Positions 1-11,058 of a stretch of 64,000 bases of DNA are shown here, piece by piece. The stretch lies in contig OY856409.1 in the NCBI GenBank assembly GCA_963693085.1, positions 1,334,917,915 to 1,334,981,914 on the forward strand, read 5' to 3'. Each line of letters begins with the position of its first letter. Position 1 is the first letter of the stretch. The notes under the pieces were generated by a model. It did not search any database. It was not told where the DNA came from and saw nothing but the letters and a program-made list of their open reading frames with translations. Origin of the DNA: Alisma plantago-aquatica (taxonomy: Eukaryota > Streptophyta > Magnoliopsida > Alismatales > Alismataceae). A program made the translations under genes and the position numbers.

Positions 1-1481
1 TTGATAATGACTCAACCATTCCATTCATGTATCTAATATGTTCATTGGAGATTGATTTCAAGCATTAATTACATCAAAAGGATTATTTCTATCAAGCCCT
101 ATGTTGATCTAGCTCAAGTCAAAGCAATGCAAATGCACTTTTTTAGAAAACACCATAAAACCCTTAGGATGATTTTTATAATCATTTGTATGACTTGAAA
201 CTAAGATGAGAAAAAATTAGGAGCCCTAAATTCAAATTTTTAATCACTCTAATGACATTTTCCAAAATTCATTGCAGGGACTTTTTTGGTTGAGTTTCCC
301 CTATGAAAAAATCGATCTATCCCCATACTGGATTTAAAGAAAATTCAGGTTCGTCGAGTTGTACTCTCACAGAACTCGATCGATCCCTGCACTGAGCAAA
401 ACTGATTTAATCATTCAGTCGAGTTTCATCAAGGATAAACTCAACTAATGGTTCAAATTGGCTTTGTCGTATAGTGTAATTGATCGAGTTAACTTCATTA
501 AAACTTGACCAAATGCATTGTACAGAAAGTGCAGAAAAAGTGATTTTAGCTATTAGAGTGTTGCAAAACTTGAAATTATATCAGTTGCAATCATCAAAAT
601 GGCTAGAAATCATTCCTTAGTGATCCTACCCTCTAGTAGACACCCCCAACTATAAATAGGACCTCTTAGAGTTCATTCCAAGGTTGCTCCTCCATGCTAT
701 TCAAGCTCCTAGCTAGAGTTGAGTGCATCCAGTCCACTTGAGCCCCTTTGTCTCTCATTTGTAAATCAAAATGTCCATATGAGTGAGATAGGATCTGTGT
801 GAGAGAGATACTTCATTGTAAACTTGTAAATCTCTCAAACCTTCTCCTTTCCCAACCCCTTTCTTCAAGATCAAATTGGTGAAAGCTTCTCCGAGTGAAG
901 GATCAAGTGCAAGATTCTTCAAGCTGTAGAAGAAGGTGAAAAAAGCTTCTCCGAGTGAAGGAAGAGGACAAGGCTGAAGATTCAAGAGTGGAGTGGGTAA
1001 ATCCTTCAAGGAAAAAGACTCGGTGCAAAGAGGGGATCTCCTTGGCAAAGGTGTCCAACTACTTGCAAGAGTGAGTTAGACCTTGTGAGGTAGAAGACTC
1101 TAGCTTTTGGATAGGTAAGACCTTGGTTGTAAGGTTATTGGATCCCTTGACCTCAAAGGGAAGTTGGGTATCTTTGTACCAGAAAGGAAGCTCAATTATA
1201 TGTATTATAATGGAATATAAATATACATAGGTTGCAAAATCCTAGACCTTAACCTCTCTAGGTAGTGGACTGACTCTCTTCTAGTTTGGAGAGTGGAACC
1301 ACTCTAAACAACTTATCCAAGTGACTGTTTCAATCTCTCTCACCCTTGCTATGTATGTTTAGATTGCCATAAAATTCACTATTTGCAATTGATCCTAGTT
1401 GAAGAAACTTGAAGTTCTAATGATTTTTGTGCAAGTGTTTTTAGCTCTATTCACCCCCCTCTAGAGACCTTTGATCCAACA
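1..1481 (+). repeat. 5' LTR of Sirevirus-like Ty1/copia element S (left edge cut by the window)
   Basis: The LTR ends in a pyrimidine-rich stretch (TTCACCCCCCTCTAGAG) followed by CCAACA, as in Sirevirus LTRs, and a primer-binding site follows two bases later. A TATA box (TATAAATAGG, 651-660) and an upstream palindrome cluster mark the promoter. The start lies at or before position 1, so full length is unknown. No matching 3' LTR was found: the element's 3' end is lost beyond its envelope-like region. Confidence 0.75.
305..660 (+). promoter_or_regulatory. LTR promoter of element S: palindrome cluster plus TATA box
   Basis: TATAAATAGG lies at 651-660. About 150-300 bases upstream are repeated inverted motifs built on TCGAGTT and AACTCGA; for example 354-360 pairs with 373-379, followed by CGATCGA. 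Palindromes upstream of the TATA box are known from maize Sirevirus LTRs. Related TTGAGTTT...AACTCGA motifs recur downstream of pol near 34080-34140 and 35030-35070. Confidence 0.6.
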
Positions 1482-1483
1482 AG

Positions 1484-1495
1484 TGGTATTAGAGA
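1484..1495 (+). other. Primer-binding site of element S (initiator-Met tRNA type)
   Basis: TGGTATTAGAGA is a one- or two-base variant of TGGTATCAGAGC, the usual primer site complementary to the 3' end of initiator methionine tRNA. It starts two bases after the LTR end at 1481, the expected spacing for a Ty1/copia element. Confidence 0.75.
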
Positions 1496-1534
1496 AATGG
1501 TCTTCTCTGATAAGTTCTTCGATAAGATGAGAAG

Positions 1535-1986
1535 ATGGGCGACAACCTACTTGGGTCCTTCAACATAGAGGGATGCTTCTCCATGAGAGCCCCGATCTTC
1601 TACGGCACAAACTTTCTCTATTGGAAGAGACAGATGTAGTTCTACCTTCAAGGGATCCATACACGGAGCCAGCTGAAGATGTAGCCACATGGGATGAAGA
1701 TACACTCAAGGAGGCACATATCAATGCAAAGGCTATAAGCATCATCTATGATGCCCTCACCCCCTCCGAGTTCATCCAAATATCCGCTTGGTACACAACC
1801 CATGAGGTATGGAACAAGTTGTTCATCACCTATGAAGGCACAAAGCAAGTCAAGGAGTCCAAGATCTACACGCTCAAGGCTCTCCTTGAGAACTTCAAGA
1901 TGGGAAAGAAGGAGACATTGGCTGAGATATACATGGTGCATTTCTACAAATGGTGTTATACACTACTCAATTGGAGTTTGAATAGA
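1535..1986 (+). pseudogene. gag: gag N-terminal part of element S, frameshifted and interrupted
   Basis: Capsid-like gag of a copia element; it would form the particle in which reverse transcription occurs. From the ATG at 1535 the frame reads GSFNIEGCFSMRAPIFYGTN, then a tryptophan-lysine motif, matching the N-terminal gag consensus (P-x-F-x-GTN-x-x-x-W). A stop (TAG) follows the KRQM residues, and a frameshift moves the rest into the frame open from 1573 to 1986. That frame has the typical gag core: NAKAISIIYDALTPSEF, then a VWNKL segment and YEGTKQVKESKI. The frame stops abruptly where an inverted solo LTR of family B is inserted at 1987 and resumes at 15600. Dead copy. Confidence 0.8.
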
Positions 1987-3338
1987 TGCAACCCCGCAAA
2001 TAGAAACACGTGGTGGATTAAAATTTTGAATTTATAAAGGACCTAAACTTAACACACTCGGACAAACGAAAACACAACACCCGCAAGCGCACGGGGTCGT
2101 GTCTGAGTATAGGTGGGCGGTAAGTATAGGGTTGATCCACAGGGAGAAAAGGGGGCACTGGAACTAGGTCAGTTTTTAGGCTTGATTCCTATTGCAGAGT
2201 CTAGGGTTGAAGGGTTTGAAGGTTGTTTTGATTGTTAAACTAAGGATGAAAAGGCAAGCAAGTAAAGGAAGACAAGCAATAACAAAACCTAGGTTAACCC
2301 TAGACAGTTAATTCTAATGAACAAGAAAAGACAAGACAAGGCAAGAAAAGAACAATCTACACTAAGACAGGAAAGGAAAGGTCTACACTACACTAAGATA
2401 TCAAAAAGATCAAAAGAGCAATTAAAGACCTAAACTAGCAAGAACAAAGCAGGAACAAGGCAAGAAGCTAACTAAGCAAGAAAATAGCTAACTAAGCTAA
2501 CACTAGCTAAGCAACAAGGTAACTAGGGTTTTAAAGAAATTAAGGGAAACATGGGTTGTTTAGGGGATGCACTTATCAATTAAGTTGGGGGTGACATATA
2601 AACATAATTATTTCATTTAGATTATCAAACCAAACAACAATCTAGAGTCTAATGGATTATCATAAACTACTAACTGGCCATGGATATGCTAGGTTGTGTA
2701 TAAGGGAACTAGTCCCTAACACCCCCTACTACCCTTGCGAGGCTCAATTGGGTTAGGATTTAGGTGTAATCCAATTATAGTCTAAACAAGTCTAGGTTTC
2801 TAGGTTAGATGATCTTAGGGTGATTAGGGGATGAGGTTAGTAATGGGAGTGGAAGTGAGGTTTTAGGCCTCCCATCACCCACATTCTAACCTTGAGAAAA
2901 CTCCATGATAAGCACACCTAATTCATCTAAACTAGCTACTTAGATCTCTCAACTAGAGTTAGGAGAATTGATTAGCATGTAGGAGGATGGGTAGCTAGCT
3001 AAGGATCCATGAATTGGACCTAGGAGCAAATCCGAAAATTCACACATATAAGCAATTCCCTAAATTCCTAATTGATTTCAAGCACAAACCAACAAGCAAT
3101 TCATGTAGAGTGAGATAGAAATAGAACATAATCATTAGCTAATGAAAGTACAATGTTTACATATCATTTCCCCCAACATGGTATCAAAGTAATATTTTTA
3201 CTTCAAACAGCCCACTCGAGGGGCCTAGCTACTCATAGAAATGCAAAATACAAAAAGAAAGGAGAAGGAGGTAGAAGAAGCCATGGTGCTTGGTGTAGAT
3301 GAAGAATTCCTCCACTTCAGCTACTGCATGACGTCCTC
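1987..3338 (-). repeat. Solo LTR of family B, first part (inverted), split by element A
   Basis: The segment is the reverse complement of the B LTR found at 53611-55859. Shared landmarks are the GGTTGATCCACAGGGA stretch near 2132, the run of CTAACTAAGC-type repeats (2460-2520), and the block with GGGAACTAGTCCCTAACACC near 2703. It begins with TG at 1987 and is preceded by AATAGA (1981-1986); the same hexamer occurs at 15594-15599. No B internal sequence is attached, so this is a solo LTR. Older than the B copies on the right of the window, judging by many substitutions and indels. Confidence 0.75.
3334..3338. repeat. Target-site duplication of element A (left)
   Basis: TCCTC directly precedes the TG that opens LTR A1, and the same five bases follow the closing CA of LTR A2 (14612-14616). 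A five-base duplication is normal for Ty3/gypsy integration and confirms that 3339-14611 is one complete insertion. Confidence 0.85.
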
Positions 3339-6300
3339 TGTTATAACCCCAATTTTTGGGTTCAAATAGTGAGAAATGTAATTTCTCATATTAAAGCTAA
3401 TTGAACAAATAATGATATGTTTTGTTTTGATTAAATGGATTCCATTCACAATAGCCTTGATTGGTTGTGTTTTGGGCTTTGTTGGCTATTGGGCCCAAAT
3501 ACCGAATAAATTCAATTAGTAAATGAATAATCGAAATTCTAAGAAAAGAAATATGTGGAAACCTCTGGGAGGCAGATCCAAAGAGCATTTCGTGCCTCTT
3601 GGGTTCCTTGGATACCAAGGAGTCCAAGGTTGAAAAAAGAAAGCAATAAGAAACGAAATGATTAATTATGTATTTCTTTATTAAGAAAGAAATTGAAAAC
3701 AATGAGAAAATGTGGAAAATAAGTATAATTGAGTCATCCTTGTTGGAATTTCGTATCCCAAGGATTACTAATAATAAAAGGAATACCAATGAGGAAAATT
3801 AAAGATAAATAATGATAAACCCTCAAAAAGAAATATTTGATGAAGAAATAAACATAATAATGCATAATAATACATATAGGTGCATTAAGTAGGATAATAA
3901 GTATCCAATCAAAAGAATTTCGAAATAAGGGAATATCTTGGGATCCAAGGAGTCCCAATAAAAAGGAAAGAAAGAGAAAATACCTAATTTGCAAAATAAG
4001 AGGATAATAAAGAGAGAGAAAGAGAGAGAGATGGTTGCTTCACAACCAAGGAAAGTAGGTTTCCTCTCAAGTTTAGGACTTGAGTCCTCTTAGGGCACGC
4101 CTTAGGGCTTTGTTTCTCACCCCTTATATAAGGGTAGAGCTCTGGTTCGGAGGGGAGGAGAACCCCACATTTCTCTACTCTCTTCTTCAACCTTGCCACC
4201 ATGCTAACCCTAATCGGAAGGGGATGGTGCGATCCCAGGAGCTATGAGAATAGTTAAAGGGATGGAGACGCTTTTACAACACAATAGAAGTCTTGGCGTT
4301 TGCTTTCCTAGACTCCTCGCTCTGGCGCGATGCCTGCAAGTAGGCTGCATGGTAGCCGTAGCCGCAGCCCTATTGGGTTGGTCTCCGACCAACTGGCTGC
4401 ATGCCAGATGATGCCTTCACCTGTGAGAGGATGCGGCGGAGATAGGGGGTGAACTCCGAGGTGGTTCACGCCCAAGAAAGGTGGGAGATGAACCTGCAGT
4501 AAGGCTGCATCTCGGCCGTGAGCTGTAGATTCATGGAGCTAGTTCCGGTCATCCTGGAGGTTTAAAGGGGCACCATAGCCTGCGGGAGGGGAGGATGTAG
4601 GCAAGGGGGAGTTCCGATGTGTTTTCAGCCCCGAGGTGGTGAGGAGAAGTCGCGGAACTCTGCCAACCGCCGGCTAGGGCGGCAGCCTGGAACTCGCGCA
4701 AGGAAGAAGAAGCGTGGGTGACATTGGACCGAAATGCCCCTCGGGAATGTGAAGCAATGACCAGCAACGCGGGGGTAGTTTCGACCTTGCGTTATGTTTT
4801 AAGTTGTCCTGGATCGCGCTGGATAAAAGGGCACGCATGGGCTGACGTGTCAGCCTCTCATTGGCCGAGTAAGTGTTTTTCCTGCAAAATTCGTAACTAG
4901 TGAACCATAGCTCGGATTAAAACAAGTTATATATGAATTTTGATCCTCAGAACGAGGGGAGTTCAATAAAAATATGTTCAGAAGCTAATTCCTCTTGCAA
5001 TTCGAAAAGTAGTGTAATGTATGAACTTTAATGTATTAATGGTAAAGAAACCCTACTTTGATATGATTAAAGTGATTAATAGGATTTAATGGATCATTAG
5101 AGTTGATATTAACCTGTTAAATGTAAGAAGGTACATTAAGATAGAAAAGGATGATCTTTGTACGTAATTAGTTTAATTTGAAGATTATGTACATAGATAT
5201 GATAAAAAAATTTGAAAAGTGCATAAAGCTATCATCTTTAATGATTTAATTAATGAGGAACCCTTAGATTTGATAATAGATGGATAATTCAAGCTGATAT
5301 TAACATGTTGTTAATAAAAGTGAAAATAGGATTTGAAAAAATATGATCTTTTGATATAGTTGGTTTAACTTAGGGTTCTATGTACATGAATATGCCTTAA
5401 TGGGATTAGAAACCCTAATTTATGTTGATATGAATTCTAATGGTTTTAATTATACCAATCGAAGAATAAAATGGAAATATGATGATTCGAAGATAAATTG
5501 AGTACCAAAGACCTTTAATGTGAATTATTTGGATAATTAGTGTTTCCTAGTGTATAAAGGTGGAAATAGTAATAAATAAGGTTCATATGTGAGTTGAACT
5601 ATAATGAAAAATGATTTGTCAATTTGAAAGAAACCGAAGATGATAATTAGCCTTAATGTTTTGGATATGACCTAAAAGGATAAAGATAATAGTTTTAGTG
5701 TGAAAGAAACATATTAGATTTAATTGACATTCAATTGTGCCTATGATGCAGAAATTAGGGTTTGTGAACTAAAAGAGCATTAAAAGTGATAAATGCATAA
5801 TGAAGGCTAAAACCCTAATAAAACCCTAAAGTTGGCCTAGAAATCATAAGGTGGAATCCAAGTTGATCTTGAGGATGTTTGAATAAAACAATGACACTTG
5901 AATGTTATGCATTATTTTTAGGATATTGTTGATTGTCTGTTAATTGTGTTGAATGTTAATGCATGGACATCAAGTTACTATGGATCAGGTATGTGGTTAC
6001 GATTATGAATAACCGCTATAGTTTCCTGATGTATTCTCGGATGTTTAATCGCATTGAATGCAACTAAACTGTTGGAAGTTTATTTATTTCATGCCACTAT
6101 AAAGTGACTATGATTAACACCATAAATGTGCATGTATAACTGGCTAGATCCGGGTCCACCTCTGTTACTTTGAAAAGGCTAAAAAGGGGTAATCCTAGAG
6201 TAAGGTATAGGTTACCGTGAGTTAGAGACTCTTTAGCAAATCCCAAGTTAAGTAGTGGACTACTTACGAGTAGTGCCATGTGACTCAACTCTAGAAATTG

Positions 6301-6788
6301 GTTCACTTATAGGTGGATCATGAGGGGTTTAATGGGGACAACACAGAGGATAGAGTAACCTTGGATCGCGGAGTTATATCTAAAACGTAATATTGGTTGT
6401 TAAATAAGTAATTGAATGATTACATTGTTATCATAGTTGCATGTTTATTGTTTTCCCCACATACCAGCTTTGGCTGACCGACGTTTTGTTTGTCGGCGTT
6501 TTAGGTACAATGAAAAGGACAAACAGTAAAGTGGCACATGTGATACTAAAAGAGAATTAAAGTGAAAGGAGGATTAGATAGATTAGTATCGGTGTGGATA
6601 GAAGTTTAGAGATCCAAGTTTTCAAAAGGTATGTAAAGAAAAAATTTATTACCATTTTCAGTATAGTTTGTTAGAATTTAATAATTGTTATTGGTTATAT
6701 GTCGAACCTTTGATCCGGAATTTATGGGTGCGGCTTCAACCTCTCGGTCTCCCTTAATTGGGGGTTATCGGAAGGTGGGGTCGTAACA
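3339..6788 (+). repeat. 5' LTR of Ty3/gypsy element A (3450 bp)
   Basis: Opens with TGTTATAACCCC and closes with GGGGTCGTAACA, and is nearly identical base for base to 11059-14611 with scattered substitutions (a few per cent by eye). It holds a promoter-like TATA (CCTTATATAAGG, 4122-4133) preceded by a GA-rich microsatellite (4007-4031). Short ORFs inside are not conserved genes: they occur in both LTRs only because the LTRs are copies. At 3.5 kb this is an unusually long LTR relative to a 4.3-kb internal region. Confidence 0.9.
4122..4133 (+). promoter_or_regulatory. TATA box of LTR A1
   Basis: CCTTATATAAGG is a self-complementary TATA element. The downstream copy in LTR A2 is at 11848-11859. 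A transcript starting about 30 bases downstream would run through the remaining 2.6 kb of LTR into the internal region. Confidence 0.5.
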
Positions 6789-6790
6789 TT

Positions 6791-6802
6791 TGGTATCAAA
6801 GC
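6791..6802 (+). other. Primer-binding site of element A (initiator-Met tRNA type)
   Basis: TGGTATCAAAGC differs at one base from the TGGTATCAGAGC consensus and begins two bases after the LTR end. Such a site still allows first-strand priming, in keeping with recent movement of the element. Confidence 0.8.
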
Positions 6803-9800
6803 ATAGGTTCCTCATTTAACCATCAATAATTATTAAATTTTACAAACTCCATAGAACCCAAGGGAGTTATTAGAGGAGTATTCGAAAGGCGGAGGTGTCT
6901 AGAAAGGGATCACGACCGGGGGCTGGCAAGATTTTCCTCCGCACCGCTAGTCGGAATACGAGGACTCCCGGACCTGTGTGACCACCTCGCCAAAGTCTTA
7001 GGGTATGAATCGAAATAAGATACCTTTAGGACTTCTCATCTTATTCATCCCTTCTCATCACAAAATTCTGATAAGGACCTAAAGGATTAGGGTTTTCTTT
7101 CTTCTCCTCACCCTCTTGGGGTATGGGTAATGTTAATAAGGTTTAAGGAATCCTCCACTAAATTAATGAAAGACATGTAAATAAGATGTCATGGACATAA
7201 GCTTAATAGATTAAGCACAAAATAAATAATAGATACATGCTTAGGCCGTATGACATAAGATGTCATGTCCTCAGGAGAGACCTGAGGCTAGACCTTCTTG
7301 TCGGGATGATAGGTTAGTCTTGGAGATAGAGATCTCCATTGCAAGTAGAGACCTGGCACATCCTCTGAGGATGATGCTAACACTAACCCTAAGTGAAGGT
7401 TAGAGAGAGACGAGTTGGACCAGGTGTTTGCAAGGACATGCCTTTGGGATGCCATATGATCCATGGGTGACCTAACACCTTTGGCAACCCAACCCTGGGA
7501 AGGGTCGTGCATGTTATGGTAAAGGATAGCTCCTTAGGTGATGAGGTTAGTGAAGGACCTTAGAAACCCTATGGGCTTGTAGGGCATAGCTGGCACCTAG
7601 GGCACGTCATAGTGCTGACAGTAGGGTGAAACCCTGGATAAGGAATTATGATAGAGCATAAAGGGTTATGGATAATCTTGAGCAACCCTAAGTTCAAACC
7701 TAGGCTTCGTCCATGTAGAGCATGCTTTTGAGGATGAACCTTCATGAAGAGAGGACCTCTAATGGTGAGGTTGAATGTAGGGTTAGCCCTAGAGAGAGTA
7801 GGAAACCCAGCAAGAAGGTTGGAATCCTAAAACCCTGAACTATGGATGATAGTGGTTGCTTCATGATCGATCCCTGAAGGTTGATGATATCTTGGTTGCC
7901 TTTAGAGGGACCAAACCCTAGAGATAGAAGATGAAACATCTGTGGCTATGGTAGGAAGAAGAGTTCCTTAGACCTAGAAAGGTGTAGTAGCATGTTATGA
8001 GGCCTTGCACCTTGTTAGTTGTCCTTGAGGAGGACCCAACCCGAAGTGTTGCTTGAGTTGAAGGATGACAAGAAGTGCATGTCATGCCTTTCTCATGCTT
8101 GGTTCGTTGCTAAGAGATAAAGCATGTTGTTGGACACCTACAAGTAAACTTAGGGTTCCTAGGCCTAAGATGGGAAGTGGTATACCTAATGCTCATGAGG
8201 AGAATTAAGTTTCTATAGTTTCGAGCATGGTACGCCTCATGAATAAAGGAAAAGGGAAGCCCCTTAAGTTTAAGGTATGTTTGGTGAACCCCCTTACAGC
8301 TAGGTTGATGATAAAGGGGAAAGTTTTATCTTGATCCAACATCGAGGAAAGAAGGATAAGTATGACCTAGCATGGTACAGTGAGTGGGCTGCTTATGCCT
8401 TAATGGTTTGCTAGGGTTAAGTAGGCTCGTGTGGATGTAAACCCTAGACCTAAGAGCTTTTGTGACCTCAGAGATAGTTTTCCTCCCATCCTGGGAGAGG
8501 GACCCCTTTGGAAGGGTGTATATCAGTTTTGGTTAGCTTAAGGTAACCTAAAGAGGTCTCTTAGGATCTTGAGAAGCTAAGTGAAAAGTACATGGTATGA
8601 GAATGAACCTATAGACCCATAGATATCCATCTCTAATTGCATATGAATGTGTTACCAGGGAGGTAACCGGTATGGGGCTTGAACAAGGTAGGCAGGTTGC
8701 CATGATTCCGATGAAAGGATTAAGGCCAGTCCTTGAATGCAGAAAGAGAGATGAAGACTTGGGTAAGGATCTAAGTGAACATGTACTATGATGAAGAATC
8801 CTAAGTCTATCCTAGGGTCAGGTAGGGATAAAACCGATGAAAGTAGGAGTTGCCTAATTCCCCAGTTGCACATGAACATAGGGTCGGGAGGTAACAGCTA
8901 TCATTGTATGAGGGCCATGGGTTAGGAGATTGATCACCTTCATGAACTCATGGGACCCAAAGGGCAGATGAGTAGGGCACTCTCTTGATGCATGAGGGAA
9001 GAGGGATGACTCCAAAAGAGTCGGTACCCTATAAACCTAGAGGAGATGACCAAGATTATAAACCTCAGTAGGTTCAAGACTAGTTTAATATCACGATGTC
9101 CATGATGTGGAGACATATGTGGCACGTTGTAACTTAGATATAAAGGTGTGTTGGTAAGGTGGGATGTACCATCTCTACTCTTGGAACAGGAAGAACTCTG
9201 CATTTGGACTGCAGCCAAATGCTTATTTCCTCTTGTTATGGGGGTGAGAGATAGGACATTACACGTACCATACACCAAGGATAAGAGATGATTGGAACGA
9301 TACCACGAGAAATAGGGATAGAGAAGATAACCTACCCTGGTAAAGTGAATGATACATGGTTTGCAAAGACTAGGAGCAATGAGGTAGACACCTTATGAGG
9401 ATGTTTATATCCTGAGTTAAGTGGAACTTATAAGTTATACCAGGTTGAGTTTGATCACCATATCAGAGAGTATTCTTAATGAAGTTAGACATAGAGTTTG
9501 AGGTGAGATGATAAGTGAAATACATGGAAGTTTATGTCTTCAATGTTACCTAATACCTAAGGATGTGAAGTGGTAATGGATGCTCTGGTTGAGATACATC
9601 TGACTTGTTTGACTAGAAGCTAGAAGAGGTTGTTTGGCTAACCCTAAGTTTGAAAAGGAGAGGTGGTTGGATAACACACAGATGTAACAAGATATGTTGA
9701 AAGGTTAAGGGTTGTTTGGTTAGCCAGTCTAATCCTTGATATGACGAAAGGATGGTGGTAGAACCTCAAGTGCACTTCTTCGGAAAAGAAGGTAATGAAA

Positions 9801-9989
9801 CCCAGATGAGAGTGGTTTAGGGTTCGAGGAATCAATCTTGAGGAATTATGACTTACAGAAAATTGTGATTTTAAGATCACCATGCACCATAGTACTACTG
9901 AGATAATGAGTGGTAGCATTCTCATGAATCCTAAGGTGAGGTTGCATGTGGTATATGGCCATGCAAGCCAGGAGGTAAAGGACGAACCC

Positions 9990-10818
9990 CAGTAACCCAG
10001 TGTATCGATATAGAGGACAAAAGAGTCCCTGAGAGGGAATGGGAGTTTATCACTATGGATGTGGTGATAGGCCTCCCCTAGACCAAGGAAGGTCGAGATG
10101 CAATGTGGGTTATGGTAGTTCGCCTTACCTAGATGATATGAGAAAGAAAGAGTTCTGTTAGGGGACAGATCTAGTTGAACTACCCATGAGAGAGATGGTT
10201 CAACTACACCATGATGTGAGATCAAAGAATCTGAGTTTGAATAAAGGTTCACTTCCATAAAGTGGAAGTAGGTACATGAAGAACTCGATGTTAGTTTATC
10301 ACCCCTAACTATGGTTAGTATGATCCAGACTAAAGGGTCTGATGAGGGCATGTGTGCTCGTTTAGGGTGATAACGAGAGACAGTTTTTTCCCTATGAAAG
10401 ATGTGAAGATAACCTCCATAGCCAGTATCGGGTTTTATAAGAAGCTCTGTAAGGGAGGCTGTGTCGATCACCACATCAGTAAGGTGATGTTGGTGAAAAG
10501 GACCACATGATGGACCACAGTGCGTGTAGGTGAAGTTACTTTGATTGTGCAAGGGCTGAAAGGAGCCTAGAGACAGTGAGAGTCGTGAGCAGATGCAAAG
10601 TAGACTGACATACAAGTTACTATGGGAGAAAATGTAACATGAAAATCTGACCCCTCTAAGTTATAGCTAAGAGAGCTGAGTCCCCGATACATGGGTCCAT
10701 TAGAGATGAATGGGTGGAGAAGGTTAGGTTCGACCCTACCCCTCAGGATAGAGTAATGTGAGATGAGTTCCATGTGTCCAATTTAGAGCACTATGTGCGG
10801 TACCCCGACCATGTGCTG
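9990..10818 (+). pseudogene. Integrase remnant of element A (chromovirus-type)
   Basis: Collinear fragments of a Ty3/gypsy integrase are scattered over three frames with many stops. At 10028-10060 the frame reads PEREWEFITMD, the start of the catalytic core with its first Asp, followed by a VIGLP-type segment and GRDAMWVMVVRLT (to about 10130). Further on are a YHP motif near 10288, MRACVL near 10345, a SIASIGFY segment near 10422, LSPRYMGPLE from about 10676 (GPY/F module), and finally DEFHVSNLEHYVRYPDHVL (10762-10818), which matches the C-terminal FHVSxLRxY-type block of Tekay-like chromoviruses. The second catalytic Asp and the Glu are not recognisable. No chromodomain is legible downstream. 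Function is certainly lost. The family assignment rests on motif order and is fairly secure. Confidence 0.75.
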
Positions 10819-11045
10819 AGCAATGAACCTAGTGAGCCCCAAGGGAGGTAGACATGGCCTGAGTCAACTGTGTAGTTTATAGACGCCAGGATGAAAGAAC
10901 TCAGAGAAAAGAATATGAGATGATAAAGGTTCTTTGGATGCTCCATGAGTACGGTAAAGCCACATAGGGGCCAATGATGGACGTGGAAAAGTCTTATCCT
11001 AAATTGTTTGTTTGCTTGCTTGAATTTTGAGGACAAAATTTCTAT

Positions 11046-11058
11046 AAGAGGGGAAGGA
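11046..11058 (+). other. Polypurine tract of element A
   Basis: AAGAGGGGAAGGA lies immediately before the TG of LTR A2, following a GAGGACAAAATTTCTATA stretch (11029-11046) that is typical of the end of gypsy pol regions. It would prime second-strand synthesis. Confidence 0.75.

Larger units (their letters stand above)
6789..11058 (+). mobile_element. Internal region of gypsy element A (decayed gag-pol)
   Basis: Bounded by the two A LTRs. It starts with a primer site and ends with a polypurine tract. The only coding trace I can read with confidence is the integrase in the last kilobase; the first 3.2 kb, where gag, protease, reverse transcriptase and RNase H should lie, shows no frame longer than a few dozen codons on the + strand. 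The element therefore cannot supply its own proteins. The layout (very long LTRs, short non-coding interior) resembles the large retrotransposon derivative class, but the integrase shows descent from a chromovirus-type gypsy element. Confidence 0.75.

Noticed and set aside
3397..4392. Minus-strand frames of 130, 86, 72 and 60 codons repeated at 11117-12118
   Set aside because: They lie inside the two LTRs of element A and are duplicated only because LTRs are copies. They have no domain and no upstream signals.
9644..10615. A 323-codon minus-strand frame, the longest in the window
   Set aside because: It is antisense to the decayed integrase of element A, whose motifs read in order on the + strand. 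The protein is low-complexity-like with no recognisable motif.
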